Positions 42,997 to 55,610 of a stretch of 64,000 nucleotides of DNA are shown here, piece by piece. Source of the stretch: Buxus sempervirens (Eukaryota > Streptophyta > Magnoliopsida > Buxales > Buxaceae); assembly GCA_947561395.2 (NCBI GenBank), contig OX387191.1, positions 33,621,439 through 33,685,438 of the forward strand, in the 5' to 3' direction. The notes below the pieces were generated by a model, which ran no database searches, was not told the origin of the DNA, and saw nothing but the letters and a program-made list of their open reading frames with translations. Numbering within the stretch: position 1 is the stretch's first letter; each line of letters opens with the position of its first letter. Made by a program: the position numbers and the translations under genes.

Positions 42997-44207
42997 TGAA
43001 AGAGTAGGAGACTACTCTAAAGGTCCACGATCTACAACAATTATGATCTTAACAATGCGGAAACAACACACAGAGATTATACGAGGAAACCTGAATCCAG
43101 ATCCAGGAAAAACCTCGAGTCTATATGAGGCGACTAACCCTTAGAATCTCGACTATTGAATGAAAAGCAATTACAAAGGAAAAACACACTTAACCTTTAC
43201 AATTGAACTCACTAAACAGCAATCTACAGCTCGAATCCACGAACTGTAGCACAACTTGAATCCACAAGCTGCAATTCATGATCTATCCAGATCCACAGCT
43301 CGAATCCACGAACTGCAACACAACTTGAATCCACAAGCTGCAAATCACGATCAATCCAAATCCACAGCTCGAATCCACGAACTGCAACACAACTTGAATC
43401 CACAAGTTGCAATTCACGATCAATCCAGATCGTAACAATCACCTCAGAGTCCACTGAGATGATCCAATGCAATAGGAATCCACCTATGCATCCAACAAAC
43501 TCGATCACCAATCCAGGAGATCATACAATCAAGTGAAGTTCCGAATTGAAGAAGAATCCTCAAACTTCAATTCCAGGTGATCTCTCTCAGATCTCCCCCT
43601 CACTCGATCACTGACTCTCTAAAAACGAATTGATTGAATCTCGAACACCTCAAGATCCAAAACCAATTGATCAAAAGAAAAGTCTCTTCAAAAAGAATAC
43701 AGCTCGTCTATTTAAAGAAGAAATCTCAGATCGCATCGAGCGCTGGTGGCGTCGTCTTGCGATCGGGGTAGATGGCTGGAAGCGAACTCAAATCCTGCTC
43801 AAATCCAAAAGACTCAGTTAAGGGCGCGCTGCTAGCGGGAGGGAATGCGGCATGTGCACAGCTGATTTGTAGATCTTCAATCTTGCTCTGCGCTACCAGC
43901 GGCGTGTCAGCGTAGCCTTACGAAGCCGGTACGCGTGCTTTACTTTCAAAGTGCTATTTCACTTATGCGCTGCCAGCGGAGTGGTAGCGGCGTTGATCCT
44001 TGCAAGTGCCTTTACGAAATGTTCCTTCTTTAGAAATCTTTACATTTCCTTGAGCTACCAGCGGCGTGGTAGCTGTGTGGCAGCCTCACCTTCCTCTTTA
44101 CTAAATTCACAGAATTTATATTTTGATTCTGCACATCTTGAAATTTATTAGAGGATATAATTTGTCAAACATTTGCCATATAAGGAGTGTGATTTTTCAC
44201 ACTTACA
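42997..44207 (-). repeat. 5' LTR of the copia element
   Basis: Minus-strand TGTAAGTGTG...CTCTTTCA, 1211 bp. It contains palindromes of the gctacca/tggtagc type, a TATA-like CTTTAAATA (43709-43717, minus), and three tandem copies of a 69-bp unit starting at 43226, 43295 and 43364 (acagctcgaatccacgaact and following). Confidence 0.9.
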
Positions 44208-44925
44208 ATATATATGTGCACAAATGCTTGATAACCACTATCACCCTCAAAAGCAAGCATAAAAATCATCTAAACAAAAATATTTGAAGAAGGGATAGAG
44301 GGGAGATTAATATAGGGGGTACGATGGATGAGTTTCAAAGGGAACATGCTCCCTCACTTGAATGGAAAGGGTATTAACAAACAAGACCTTAAAAGCTTAA
44401 AGAAGAAAACATGGAGACAAGCCCTCATCCTCTCTCGGAACTATAAGCATGCTCCTCCTTTTACCATGGGGTTTTCTCATTCAAAATGAAGAGAAAAAGA
44501 ACAAAGAAGGAGATGATGACATGCTAGAAGAAAGAAAGACTACATACTAAAAAAGAAATGGAGAATATCACAACTTGCTTGGAATGTGCTCATATCCATA
44601 TATGATGAACAAATACAAGGGGAGGGCTTACCTTGGGGGCTAGAGCCCTTTTTGAGATGTGGTTGAGCTTCCTTGAAACACCCCAAGGGCTGGAGAGGCT
44701 CCTCCTTGCACCAAGAGCTCCTCTTTGGCCTCTCTCAAGACTTTGGATGAGGAAGAAGAGGGTATGGAAGGGTGGAAGAGCCTTGAGATGGTGTTTGGAG
44801 TGACTTGGGGGGCAAAAGGAAGGGGTTTCGGATTAGAGACAGTGGGGGAAGAATGGGTGGAAATGAGCAAAAGGGAGCCAACTCCGACCAAGGGGGTGCT
44901 GCCCCCTTTTTATAGAAAAAAACTT

Positions 44926-45073
44926 GTATCTAACATTTATTGTCGGATACACTAGACCTTGTGTGTATCTAACCATGGAGGTCATGTCGGATACACTAGA
45001 CCTTTTGTGTATCCGACCATGGAGGTCAGATACACTAAGTCCTCTTTGTATCCGACATTTTTATGTCGAATAC
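44926..45073 (-). repeat. Palindrome array, mainly 39-bp spacing
   Basis: Units start at 44926, 44965, 45009 and 45048. Spacings are 39, 44 and 39; the second unit is 30 bp long instead of 25, which accounts for the extra 5 bp. Arms are GTATCCGAC/GTCGGATAC with decay (gtatctaac, cagatac). The array begins 11 bp from the TATA box. Confidence 0.8.
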
Positions 45074-45467
45074 AGACAAAATTATTTCAAAAATTAAATT
45101 CTGTCAGTGAATCTGTCGGAGAATCTGAAAGGATCCGATGAACAAATCTTTTGTATCTGAAATATAATTTCAGATATGAAGAAAAACATGCATATCCGAC
45201 CATATATGTCAGATACAAAAAGGTGAATTTTTTATATTTACAGATTGCCCCCCAGATTTGACCGATTTGACTGATTTGACACCTGAGATAATCGCAGATT
45301 GCCCCCTGGCTATTTGCAGATTAATCCTTGAGATATTTTTGCATCAATTGAGTATTCGCGGATTAATCCTTGAGATATTTATCTACTCTTTCGCCATGTG
45401 TGCTGCTCTTTTGCCACGTGCAGTTTCTGGCATTGCTGCCCAAAAACTTCAACTGCTCATATCTTCC

Positions 45468-47785
45468 TGTGAGACACGGGAAAAAATCACCGGAATGATC
45501 ATCCCTCCGTCAACACGCGGGGCTCGACGTAAAAATGGGAGAGTCGTCACCATTCAGAATTTGGGTGTGAATGGACACCAAAAGAATTAAAAATAAGCAA
45601 AAATAGCCAAAAAGTGCTAAAAGGCAAATTCTAGGATAAAAATAACCCTACTTGAAAATCAAATCCAGAGATGGGTAAGGGGATTAGATTATGAACGGGA
45701 GAAGGTGTTAGGCACCCCCGTTCATCCACACGAGGTGGTTGCCAAGTGTTTTTTCATGCTAAAAAAAATAGGAAGCTTGCTAAAAATCATGAAAAGCCTT
45801 AAAAAAGGAACAAGTGTATGATATATTCACACGAAGATCCAAATGAATTTTAGATCTTCTCTTATGTCAATATCATTTCTGAAATGTCATAAAAGGATAA
45901 AAATCCAAGCAAAAGAATGTACAAAGCCAATTAGAATCAAATCTGGAAAATTCGGTGAAAAGTAATGCCATTTATCTTGAAATCATTCAAATCCAATTTT
46001 AAATCAAATCAAACCAAATCCATTTGAAAGATCTTAGTAAATAAGAGACTCATGCAAAATTTCAAGTCAATCCGGTTGAAATCCTAGGAGTTATACTCCT
46101 TTAGAGTTGCTGCTGGGGATGATTAAAAGTAACAAGTAGGCAACTTTGGAAAATCACCTAGAAAAATCTACAGCATAGAAATCTGTGGAATTTGGTGTGA
46201 TTAAAGTTTGTATGGCCATATTTCAAAAGAAACTAGCCTCATACAAAAACTCATTCGGATGTGCCTTGGGTGGTCTCCCGAACAGGCCCTGAAGATCACA
46301 GATTTACCCAGAAAAGTACTAATGAGCAGCTCTGAGTAAATCTGTTACCAATAATTCAAATGGAGTCAAAAAATTATGAAACCAACTGAATTAAAAAATA
46401 GACTCATAAAGGAGTGCCCAGAAATAAAAATCACTCGAATCGGATTTAAAACGAACACATGGCGCTCCGTCGAAGTGACAAGTTTTGTATGGGAACCTTA
46501 ACTGTCCAATCAACTTCGATAGAGAGGTGTCAAAAATCCGTTAGATAGAAATTAATGAAATTTGGTGGACATAAACTAGACAGCCTCACCTTTCCCATGG
46601 TTCTAGAATCGCTCCAAAATTCATCCGGACGATGAAGTTATGAGCCTCCGAAGTAAGGGTACAGGTGCTGTCAAGTTAGGACCTTTTTGAGTAAAGCAAA
46701 TGCAAAAATGTGACAAAGTGTGTGCAATTCGTGCAAGATGAACACAAACCTTTAAAAATCATCCAAAGACATTCCAGAATTGATTGAGGCCATTTATTTG
46801 AGATTTATCACAATGAATGTAATAAATCCCCAAATGTGAGCCTATCCCGCCAAAATAGTGATATGTATGTGCAAGTGTGAAAAACCATACAAGATCAATA
46901 GCATGCATACATATTCATCAAAATAAGGTTCTAAAATAGCCTAGGGTTCCGTTCCATTATCGTTTCCCTCTGTTCTCTCTCCCCGTTAAACACGGTTCTT
47001 CAAGATAATCAAGGGTACTTTGAATATGAAACGGTTTACAATCAATCAAAAGGCTTTATGCTACATAGGTTCTAATACTATGGTCAATCCCCAGTCTTGT
47101 TTCTCCTAGATCCCGCCTCCACGTTTTACGGCTAGGGGGAGTCTCGAGATACTTTGAGCCGGGGAAGGATTTTCACACACAAAGAAGGCCTTATTCTACA
47201 GAAAGGTAGAAGAAGAGATCTAGATCTAGGAATATAAAAAACAGAAAATAAAAGAAAAGTTTGAGGCTTACCTGGGTTCTAGATGCGATCCCGTAGCGGT
47301 TTTCTTCTTCTCTTGGAGTTCTTCTTGGCGAGAATTCAAAACAAGAGTTAATGGCCATTTGCTTAAGGAGGAGCCTCCTATTTATAGGCAAAGGTTAGGG
47401 TTAGGGTTGGTGAGAATGGTAGACACAACATAATGTCTATAGCCCACCAACCTTAACCCTAGGGCTATTTCCGAGATTTCCCCTCATTTAATGAGGGATA
47501 TGATGGTAAAAGTGAAAAGCTCTCGGAAAACCCTAATTTTGAGCAAAACTTGTGTATCCGATATATTAGGCCGGATACACAAGGGCCTTAAGGTATCCGG
47601 TATATAATACCGGATACACTAAGCACTGCTTGTATCCGGTATTTGTCACCGGATACGAAGAGGCCTGCTTGTATCCGGCCTGAGTTACCGGATACAGGTA
47701 AAAATTCATTTTCTTCAATTTCTGTGCTGGCTTTCAAGAAGATAATGATTTTTGATGATTGTTTGTGCAATTTGGGGTGTCTACA
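45468..47785 (-). mobile_element. Solo LTR with hairpin array, minus orientation
   Basis: Minus-strand start TGTAGACACCCCAAATTGC (47785), end ...GTGTCTCACA (45468), with perfect 5-bp duplications cttcc at 45463-45467 and 47786-47790. Length 2318 bp. Clearly the same family as 11160-13459, with colinear similarity through the whole LTR including the cccaaggca...tcccgaacaggcc block. TATA box at 47378-47388 (minus). The U5 motif is changed to TGACGACTCT (near 45540-45549). Confidence 0.92.
47554..47695 (-). repeat. Four 25-bp palindromes at 39-bp spacing
   Basis: Units 47554-47578, 47593-47617, 47632-47656 and 47671-47695. Arms GTATCCGG/CCGGATAC, start-to-start exactly 39 bp. Same layout as 11250-11391, in the opposite orientation. 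Confidence 0.9.
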
Positions 47786-48127
47786 CTTCCTTATCTGGAT
47801 TCCGATTCTGGGCAAACTCAGTTGCGTTAGAACTGTATCGGAGTCATCTATCCATTGGGATAGGGTTGAGCAACTGATCTGGGGCTTAGCAGAAAGTCAA
47901 TTTCTGCTCCCCTTCAAGTTTGACCGGCTCATATCTTCTTCATCCGGACCCCGATTTGAGCAAACTCAGCTGTGTTAGAATCGTGTCAGAATTTCCTAAT
48001 CATTAGGAAGAAGTATGGCAGCCAAATTGCACTTGATCAAAAGGTCAACTTTTGTTCCTTAGGGTTTGACTTGCTTTGCTATTTTTTAGCACATTTTTTT
48101 GGTTTGATCAAAATTTGGGTGCTTACA

Positions 48128-50292
48128 AGGAGATTAGGTTATGAATATGGGAAGGTGTTAGGCACCTCTATTCATCCACACAAGGTGGTTGCCAAGTATT
48201 ATTCATGCTAAAAAAGCTTGCTAACAAAAATCAAATCAAAGTAAAGAAAAAGAGTAAAAATATGTATGGCTTTTTCTATATGAATGGTCCAATTAATTCT
48301 GGACCCTTCATATGAATATACCATCCTTAGGGTTTCATGATTGAGTAAAAATCAAAATAAACATCAATGAAAATAAACATAAAGCACAACCTAGAATCAG
48401 CCTTAGGTTAAATCATTACAGTATTGAAAGATCATCATGATACAAGTAAAAATCTTTTGACAAAAACATTGAAGAATAAACCTGAACTATTTAGGGTACA
48501 GATCTGGACCAGATCTCTCATCAGTTGAGAGATCTAAACCAGATACACCCATGTTGATGAAAAACATAAAAAAAGGGAGAGTTTAGACCATAAGATCCTC
48601 TCTCAAAGATTAAAACAACTTAAAAATCACCTCATGAAACCCTAGAGGTTACTTTAAGGCTTCTGATTTCAGATTTACCATATTGATCATGGTAGATCCA
48701 GAATCGTAGCCTATAATAATCAAAAGAAAGAAAACAGTGATGTGGGTGTAGTTGTATGGAAAAATCAAAACTCTTGGAAGAAAAGAGGATTTGATGCTAT
48801 GAACAGCATAGATCCATGGGATTCCTCCAGATTCAGAATAAAATAAGAACACAACATAAACAGTATGTTAAAAGACACATATCAGAGATTATAACACATA
48901 TGGTTCTATCCTACGGGTCCATTCCTGTCCTCATTTCTCTTAGCTCTCTCTTCACTTTTTACGACTAGAGAGGAGTCTTGAGGTACTTGGAGTTAGGTTA
49001 TGGGGTTACAAACAAAATCAAAAGCCTTATCCTACAGAAAGCCAAAAAGATCAGAATATGGGGTTCTATCCTAAGGATCCATCCTTGTTCTCTTTTCCCC
49101 TAGCTCTCTCTTCATGTTTTACGGCTAGAGAGGAGTCTTGAGGTACTTCGAGGTAGGTATGGGGTTACAAACACAAAGTAGGCCTTATTCTACAGAAAGG
49201 GAGAAGATTAGACTAACCCTAGAATTTAAAAACAGAAAAGAAAAGACGAGAGAAGCTTACCTGGATTTGAGAAAGCAGAGAGGCAGGGGTTCCCTTCTTT
49301 ACTTGAAGCTCTTTTAGCTTCAATTCTTAGCCCTTTGCTTGAGGAGAGGCCCTCTATTTATAGGCAAAAGTAAGAGTAATAATGTCCTAAGGGTAGACAC
49401 AAAAGTGTGTCCAGAACCTTCCAACTTAACCCTAAGGCATTAGTTCAGAGGCATTTGGTTAATCTCGGAGGCTAAATTCGGGAATTCCACTTCTCAGACA
49501 GAGGTATAGAAGTAAATAAGTGAAAACTCTCGGGATTTTTTTCATTTAGAACAAAACATTAGTATCCGACAACTCAGGTCGGATACAAACAAAAATCTTT
49601 GTATCCGAAATAATATTTCTGATACAATGAAAAATGCTTTTATTCGAAATATAATTTCAGATACAAAGAAAAATGCTTTTATCCGAACTTTAATTTCGGT
49701 TCATGGCAAAAATGACTCTCTGCACAGCTTCTGCATGGCATTGACCCTTACCTGCACAGGCAATACTTATTTACATGTAATATTGTTTAAGTAAATGTCC
49801 TCGTATTTTTTAATCTCCATTTACTTAAAATATAACATGTAAATAAGCAAACACCCCCCATTTGAATCCATTAAAAATAGTTCCAGACCCAAATTCCAAG
49901 TGAATAAAAAGTCAACTTTCCAGTTCAAGGCTAAATTTTGGTTTTTCAGGTCCAGTAAAAAGATTCAACATGTTAATACTGAGGTATTTATCAAGATTTA
50001 AAGGATCAAAAAATTCATTTATGCAATAACATTGCTAAAGCCTGATTACCAAGAAAAATTATCTTGAAATCTTGCCTTAAAAAATATTTCAATTTTTGGG
50101 GTCAAAAGTCAACAAAATTCAACCGGAAAAGTTTGACTTTGTGCAAAAGATTGAATTTGGGCCCTTTCCTTTGTGGTTTTGGATTCAAATGGGTTAAGGA
50201 TCTCAAACCCAATGCTAAGAATTGAAAATTCTAATAAAATATTTCTCTCCTTCAAGATTTATAAAAAATCGTGCAATTTTGGGGTGTCTACA
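48128..50292 (-). repeat. 3' LTR (truncated) of the gag-only element
   Basis: Begins TGTAGACACCCCAAAATTGC at 50292 on the minus strand. Contains the array at 49562-49703, TATA box CTATAAATAGAGG (49354-49362), a CCAG|GTAAGC donor-like site near 49258, and R-U5 down to 48128, where the LTR 44208-48127 begins. About 350 bp between 48760 and 49130 show an internal duplication of the tcctac-ggtcca...ctctctcttca block. Confidence 0.85.
49562..49703 (-). repeat. Four 25-bp palindromes at 39-bp spacing
   Basis: Units start at 49562, 49601, 49640 and 49679. First arms GTATCCGAC/GTCGGATAC, second GTATCCGAAAT/ATTTCTGATAC, third ttattcgaaat/atttcagatac, fourth decayed. The array lies about 200 bp upstream of the TATA box at 49354-49362. 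Confidence 0.85.
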
Positions 50293-50303
50293 ACTGCCCC
50301 TCG
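50293..50303 (-). other. Polypurine tract of the gag-only element
   Basis: The minus strand reads CGAGGGGCAGT immediately before the TGTAGACACC start of the 3' LTR at 50292. The purine run is short but correctly placed. Confidence 0.65.
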
Positions 50304-53222
50304 TTGCTGGAGTTGTAACACAATGGACAGCAAAGAACAGACATGACTCAAAATTGCATGTTTGAAAGACATCTCATTAATTGAACTTGCTTTGGTCAAA
50401 CAAAAGAGTGATAAAAAAATGGATTTGAAGATAGCCAATGAAACCCTTGCTTGAAATCTAACAGGGTGGCGTCTCTTCCTTATCTCAGATTTCTTGGAAT
50501 TCTCGTGGCTATGAAAGGAAATCTTAGACAAGAAAATTTTGAAAAGGTGGATTTAAAATTGACCTCTGCAAACTCAATTGCTTTTGATGTTTTTCACTTT
50601 ACAGTTCAACAATAAGGAAGGAAATATTTCATTGAAATTTCCATGATTGATTTTTTTTATTTGACATAACTGGGTGCCATGTGATGCCCAAACTTGTGCT
50701 TGAATACTCTAAAACTTGCTTTTGCTTCTTCATCTTCTTGCTCTCTCAATAATGATGTATGTGCCCTTGCTGCCCATAACCTGCCTTCATGCTTTTTTAA
50801 CTGTCCAAGTGAATGCCCTCTTCTTGATTGATGGATTTGAGAATCATGATCTGTTGATCTAACCTCATGCCATTACTACCCATGATCTCTCCTTCATGCC
50901 TTCTTACTGCCCCAGTAAAATTCTTCTTTATGATTGAAGAATTGGAAACCTTTGTTTAAAGGAGAAAACATGCAACTACTTCGAAGCTTCTTTTTTTTTC
51001 TCAAATCCGAAGACTAAGGCTTGACTGCTTCTTCCAATGTTGTAATTCATTTTAATGAAAACACAGAGGGAAAGACACTGAGCATGCCCCGATTTTGATT
51101 GCTTGAAGAAGTATTTGCCCCTCGGTTGAGATGATCCTCTTTTTTCCTTTTCTATTTTTTTCTTTTTTCTTTCTTTTTCTCTTTCTCTCTCCTTTTTTCT
51201 TCATTTTTAACCTTTGAAAAAAGAAACCCTAATAAAAGAATGCAAATACAAGAATAAGAAAATAGGTTTTATACTAGTGGCCTCAGAATTCTCTAATGCT
51301 TGCAAAACCAATGTTTTATGAAAAGACATAGATGCTCATCATGGGCCAAAAATATAGTTTTGCTTTTTTGTGTTTTTATATTTTCTTTTTTTTTTTTAAA
51401 TGATCCAATCACTTATTAGCATATAGTCCAAAAGAATTAAAATCAAGTTGAATAATGAGAAGATTATTTCAGAAAATGAAGAAAGACCAAAATAAGCCTT
51501 CGGAACCTTTAGAATCATTCCCACTACCATTTATGACTTCAACTTCAGCAACAGTTTCCTAATAGCAATTTTGATGGCCATGAACTTGTTCACAGATGCT
51601 TCATATCATAGTTCTGAATATGTTGCTTCAATCTTGAAAAGAGAATTTTCCTTAATCACTTGAAGAGTGACTGTATCTCAAAATAACCTCCAATATGAGG
51701 ACTTCATCTAGATCTATGCCAATTTTGGACTTTCCTCTCTGACGATTTCCTTCTTGTAGATAGTTGATTATTTGTTATGTAGCGCCCTTCCGGGTTTTCA
51801 CTACATTTTTTCCTTTTTTTCCTTTTTTTTAATCCTTCATCACTAGCAACTATGTTGTCAAAACTGCCTTAATTCAAAATTTCTTAATCAAAGAGGACTT
51901 ATGAATGGGACGAAACGAAGGCTTGGTGTTTGTTTAGAAAGAAAAGGAATAAAAGGCTCAAATACCATATGATCAAATGGGTTAACTGAAATTACAATTT
52001 TTAAGGCATTTCTTCCCTTGGAATGAATACAAAATTGCCCCTAGTAATGAAGTTCTTCCCCCACTTTGTTTCCTTCATTTGAAACTTATTCTCCAGTATT
52101 GAACTTCCTATTCCATTCTTCTCTTCACAATTTTGAAGCCAAATATCTCATAGCATTTGATGATCTCTTTTTCTTCTTTCTTCTTTTTTTTTCATTTCTT
52201 TGCTCCTTTTTTCTGAAAAAATCTTCAAAATCCCTTTTGAACTTCAATAGTGCCCCCCTTCTTTTTTTTTTTTTTTTAAATTGTCCCTTCATTCCTTTTT
52301 TTATGCCTTAATAAATTTGCCCCAATGTGGGGTTATAATTCTCAGTTTAGGTTACTTGGAAAAATTTATCAAGCTCAAAGGGTCTAACTAGGGATTTCAA
52401 AATTTTTGGGGATATAAGAAAGAAAGGCCTCTTATCATTGTAAGAAAAGTTTTAATTTTCAAACTTGGTAGAGTTGTACTACATGACTGGCTCAAGATTT
52501 TTTTTTCTTTTTTTAATCACCTTCTATCAAGATGAAAGCCTCTTCAAACAGAACCTCTGTTATGAACAAGTTCTTCACCTTTTGATCAATCTTATGGATT
52601 TGGATTCTTTCCATCAAATGATGCCCAATTCTATTTCAAACGAAAAGGTCAAATCTTCTCCCATACTTTCAAGTGCAAAGCCCCAAAATTTCTTCAAAAC
52701 AATATTATAAACTTCCTTTTGAACGAAATCAACAAGTGATGTGATCCTTTCTGTATTCTAATGAAGAAACTTCAAATCTTCTTCCATATTTTTTGTTGAA
52801 GACTGTGGGTCATCTTTGGTTCCAAAGGCCATAAAATTGGTCATTTCATAATTTTGCAAAATATTCTTCTCATGACACTTAAAAAGATTTGAATTTTCAT
52901 ATAAAATGTATTTTTCTTCGAGTTTGGTTTCAAAATTGAGCCCAATTTCAAAGTCATATTCAACTTAATGAAATTCAATAGGAGATATGACTCATAAGTA
53001 AAAAGGACCTTGTTGAAAACTTTTTTCTTTTTTCTAGAGAAATGTTGAAGGGAAAAAAAATTTTTATTTAAAAGAGCCTTTATTGAAATCACTTCCTGAG
53101 AACAAGACTCCTTAGGATCCTTAGCAAATGTGCATTCTTTTTATGGCAGTTTCTTTCAGAGAATAAGGGAATTCGAGAACTACCCCAATTCTCAAAAGCA
53201 AAAGCTGACTTTTCTTTCTTTT
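50304..53222. other. Non-coding body of the gag-only element
   Basis: About 2.9 kb with no RT, integrase or protease signature on the minus strand. It holds long pyrimidine tracts on the plus strand (51131-51215, 51790-51830, 52160-52310), which are purine-rich in the sense direction. Only short low-complexity frames are open. Confidence 0.6.
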
Positions 53223-54878
53223 TTAGAAAATTTCTTTCTCCTGCTGAGTGAGGCAAGCCTTCCTGCTCATAACCAGGAGGATTTCTTTCAAGATAAACCC
53301 TGAATGTTGGACCAATAGGAGCGATAAGCTAAGAAGGGTCAAATCTTCTTTTTCTAGAGAAAACTGCCCCCACCATATGTGACGTGCTTGCCCCATTGTT
53401 GCTAGTGGGAGGAGGAGTGGGTCTGAATTGAATGATAAAGAGTTATTATCTAGCAAATCCTAAATTTCATGCTTTAGGGCCAAGCAACGATCAGTGGTAT
53501 GCCCTAGAGTGCTCATATGATAATCACAGATTGTAAATGAATCATAACTCTTCCCCTTGCTTGCATGCGGATTTGACAGCTTTAAAATCACGTAACCCTT
53601 CTGAAGTAAGGTAGGCAAAAGTTCAGATGGTCTCATAGGCCTTTTAAAAAATTCCCTTCTCTTCCTTACTTCTGTTTCCTCCTTCACAGGCTGTGTGGAA
53701 GAGACATTAATTTGGATAGGCAGCAAAGGAACTTGATGGGTTGGCTTGGTAGGAGGTGGATGGGCATTGATTTGAAAGGGTTCCTTGGGAAGTTGCACCA
53801 TATTCACTTCTGCTTCTCTCCTTTCTTCATTCTTTCTTCTTCCATTACCATTCTCCTTTTTCTGTGTAGAGAAAGTGGTGGAAGCTTCCTAGTTCAACAT
53901 TGCAGAGTAATCAACTATTTTCCCAGACTTGATCCCATCTTCAATTCTGTCTACCACTTGCACTAGGGCAGCAAAACTAGTGGTGGTCTGACCCACAAGG
54001 TGATTATAGAAGGGCTGCCCCAATGTCATGATGAAAGTTGAAATCATTTCTGGTTCTCCCACGGGTGTCCTGACTTGTGTAGCCAACTCCCTCCACCTTT
54101 TAGCATATTGCCTTATGGTCTCATCATTTCTCATGTCATACCTATTTGGTATAATCTTAGAGTTGAACCTGTATTGTGCCAGAAAGGAATCGGCTAAATC
54201 CTTCCATCTTCTTATTTTCCCATGATCCAAGGTGGAAAACCACCTCAAAGCAGCTCCGGTTAAATTCCACTGGAAGAGTTGGATTAGTATGCCATCATCC
54301 CGACCAAAATAGCATAGAGCCCCACAATATAACTTCAAATGGCTCATTGGGCAGTCAGTGCCATCATATTTATCGAAATCTGGGCATTTAAACTTGGCCG
54401 GTAAACATACATCGGGGTATAGACACAGATCTTCGAAATTCGTGCCTCCAAATGAATTAACTCCCTTCACTTCCCTCAGCTCATCCTATATTGTCTCCAG
54501 CTTATTCAAGAACTTCTTTTCCAATTCCTCTCTTATCCTTTCCTTCTCTCTTTCTTTCTCAGCTTCAGCTATCTCTTCTTTGTTCAAAACAGGTTCAGGA
54601 ATGGGTTGGTAAAATTCTGGTTGAGGTTGTGGCTGAGTTGGAATTGGTATTTGAGGTTTTGGTGGTGGTGCTTGTTGAGATGAAGAAGCTTGGTTTTGAG
54701 CTGCTTGGGCTTGGGCTTGGTTATACAGTAGTGTTTCCAACATCTTAGACATCTTGGCCACCTGCTCTTGAAGCTGATGAAAGTCTTGAGCAAATATAGT
54801 TGATTGGTTCTCTAGATTCATTCTGGCAGCTTTGGATCTTAGCAAGTATGGACTTCGGTGCGTAGCAATGATTGCCAC
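53223..54878 (-). pseudogene. Tat/Ogre-like gag with three in-frame TAG codons
   Basis: One continuous frame on the minus strand from 54878 to the TAA at 53223, interrupted only by TAG at 54486-54488, 53889-53891 and 53460-53462. The N-terminal part has a Leu-rich coiled coil and a Gln/Ala/Pro-rich linker. The central part (54470-53889) is the retrotransposon capsid domain (retrotrans_gag-like): FKCPDFDKYDGTDCPMSHLK, LTGAALRWFSTLD, WKDLADSFLAQYRFN, RWRELATQVRTPVGEPEM. Near 53460-53560 CDYHMSTLGHTTDRCLALKH is the compact Cys/His motif characteristic of Tat/Ogre Gag. No pol follows. Gag would form the particle. Confidence 0.85.
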
Positions 54879-55282
54879 AAAGAGAAACCTGGTAAAAGAA
54901 TAGAAAAAGAAATATAATTAGTGCATAATTCAACTCAAACTCAAACAATTTATGGATGCATGTATGCATGTTTGGGTGAACATGAGTTTGAATTAAAAAA
55001 AAATTTCGTTTTTGCTTTTCTTATTATTTTTTTATATTTTTATATTTTCTTTGTTTTAGACTGCCCAAAATATGTGTCTATAATTCAAAGGCTTATAGAT
55101 GGCCCAAAAGAATTTATGTTTGAAATTCAAAGGCTTTCAAACAGCCCAAAAATATGTGTCTATAATTCAGAGGCTTATAGACGGCCCAAAAATAAATTCT
55201 GAAATTTCAGGCTTTCAGAGGTCCTATAAGTTAAGGAATTATGCAGGCTTCCTTAGACCTGTGAAAATTTCTTGGAATTACG

Positions 55283-55610
55283 CAAGCTTCTAAGGGCTTA
55301 TGAACTAGTTGGTACGAAAAAGACCATCCAGAGAGTTTGTTGGAATATTCTAGGGCTTCCAACATGTCCCACAATATATGAAATGCCTAAAATAAAAGCT
55401 TTTAGACAAATCACAAAGTGTCTCAAAATTACTCAAGCTTCCAAGGGCTTATGAATTGGTTGGTACAAAAAAACCATCCAAAGAATTTGTTAGGAATATT
55501 CTAGGGCTTCCAACATGTCCCACAGGATATGAAATGCTTAAAATAAAAGCTACAAATCACAGAGTGTCTTGTAATTACTCAAGCTTCCAAGGGCTTATGA
55601 AGTTAAAAAT
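55283..55610. repeat. ~150-bp tandem repeat in the leader
   Basis: Copies begin at 55283, 55434 and (partial) 55580 with caagcttc-aagggcttatga. Each contains the gggcttccaacatgtcccac block. Periods are 151 and 146 bp. Confidence 0.8.

Larger units (their letters stand above)
33883..44207 (-). mobile_element. Sirevirus-type Ty1/copia retrotransposon with third ORF
   Basis: 10.3-kb element on the minus strand with two LTRs (5' LTR 42997-44207, 3' LTR 33883-35057), PBS, polypurine tract, and copia domain order gag-protease-integrase-RT-RNase H, followed by a third ORF. Known Sirevirus traits seen here are the coiled coil in Gag, long LTRs of about 1.2 kb with palindromes, a ~1.3-kb gap after RNase H, and an additional ORF in the envelope position. 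Two single-base frameshifts break pol. The LTRs differ at six of the first 60 aligned positions, so the insertion is not recent. The 5-bp flanks (aaccc left, atata right) do not match, suggesting deletion or recombination at one end. Confidence 0.9.
44208..48127 (-). mobile_element. Truncated LTR split by a solo LTR, minus orientation
   Basis: Minus-strand start TGTAAGCACCCAAATTTTG at 48127. Its first 340 bp resemble the LTR at 28349-30613 (ctcatatcttc, agggtttgac and tgcgttagaa blocks). The solo LTR 45468-47785 interrupts it. After that come palindromes (44926-45073), a TATA box (44905-44915, CTATAAAAAGG, minus) and a leader. The sequence stops at the copia LTR (44208), about 780 bp short of a full family LTR. 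On the right it is inserted in the LTR of the element at 48128-58887. Confidence 0.7.

Noticed and set aside
43224-43511. 95-codon ORF with repeated peptide
   Set aside because: Translation of the 69-bp tandem unit in the copia LTR; the peptide repeat is a consequence of the DNA repeat.
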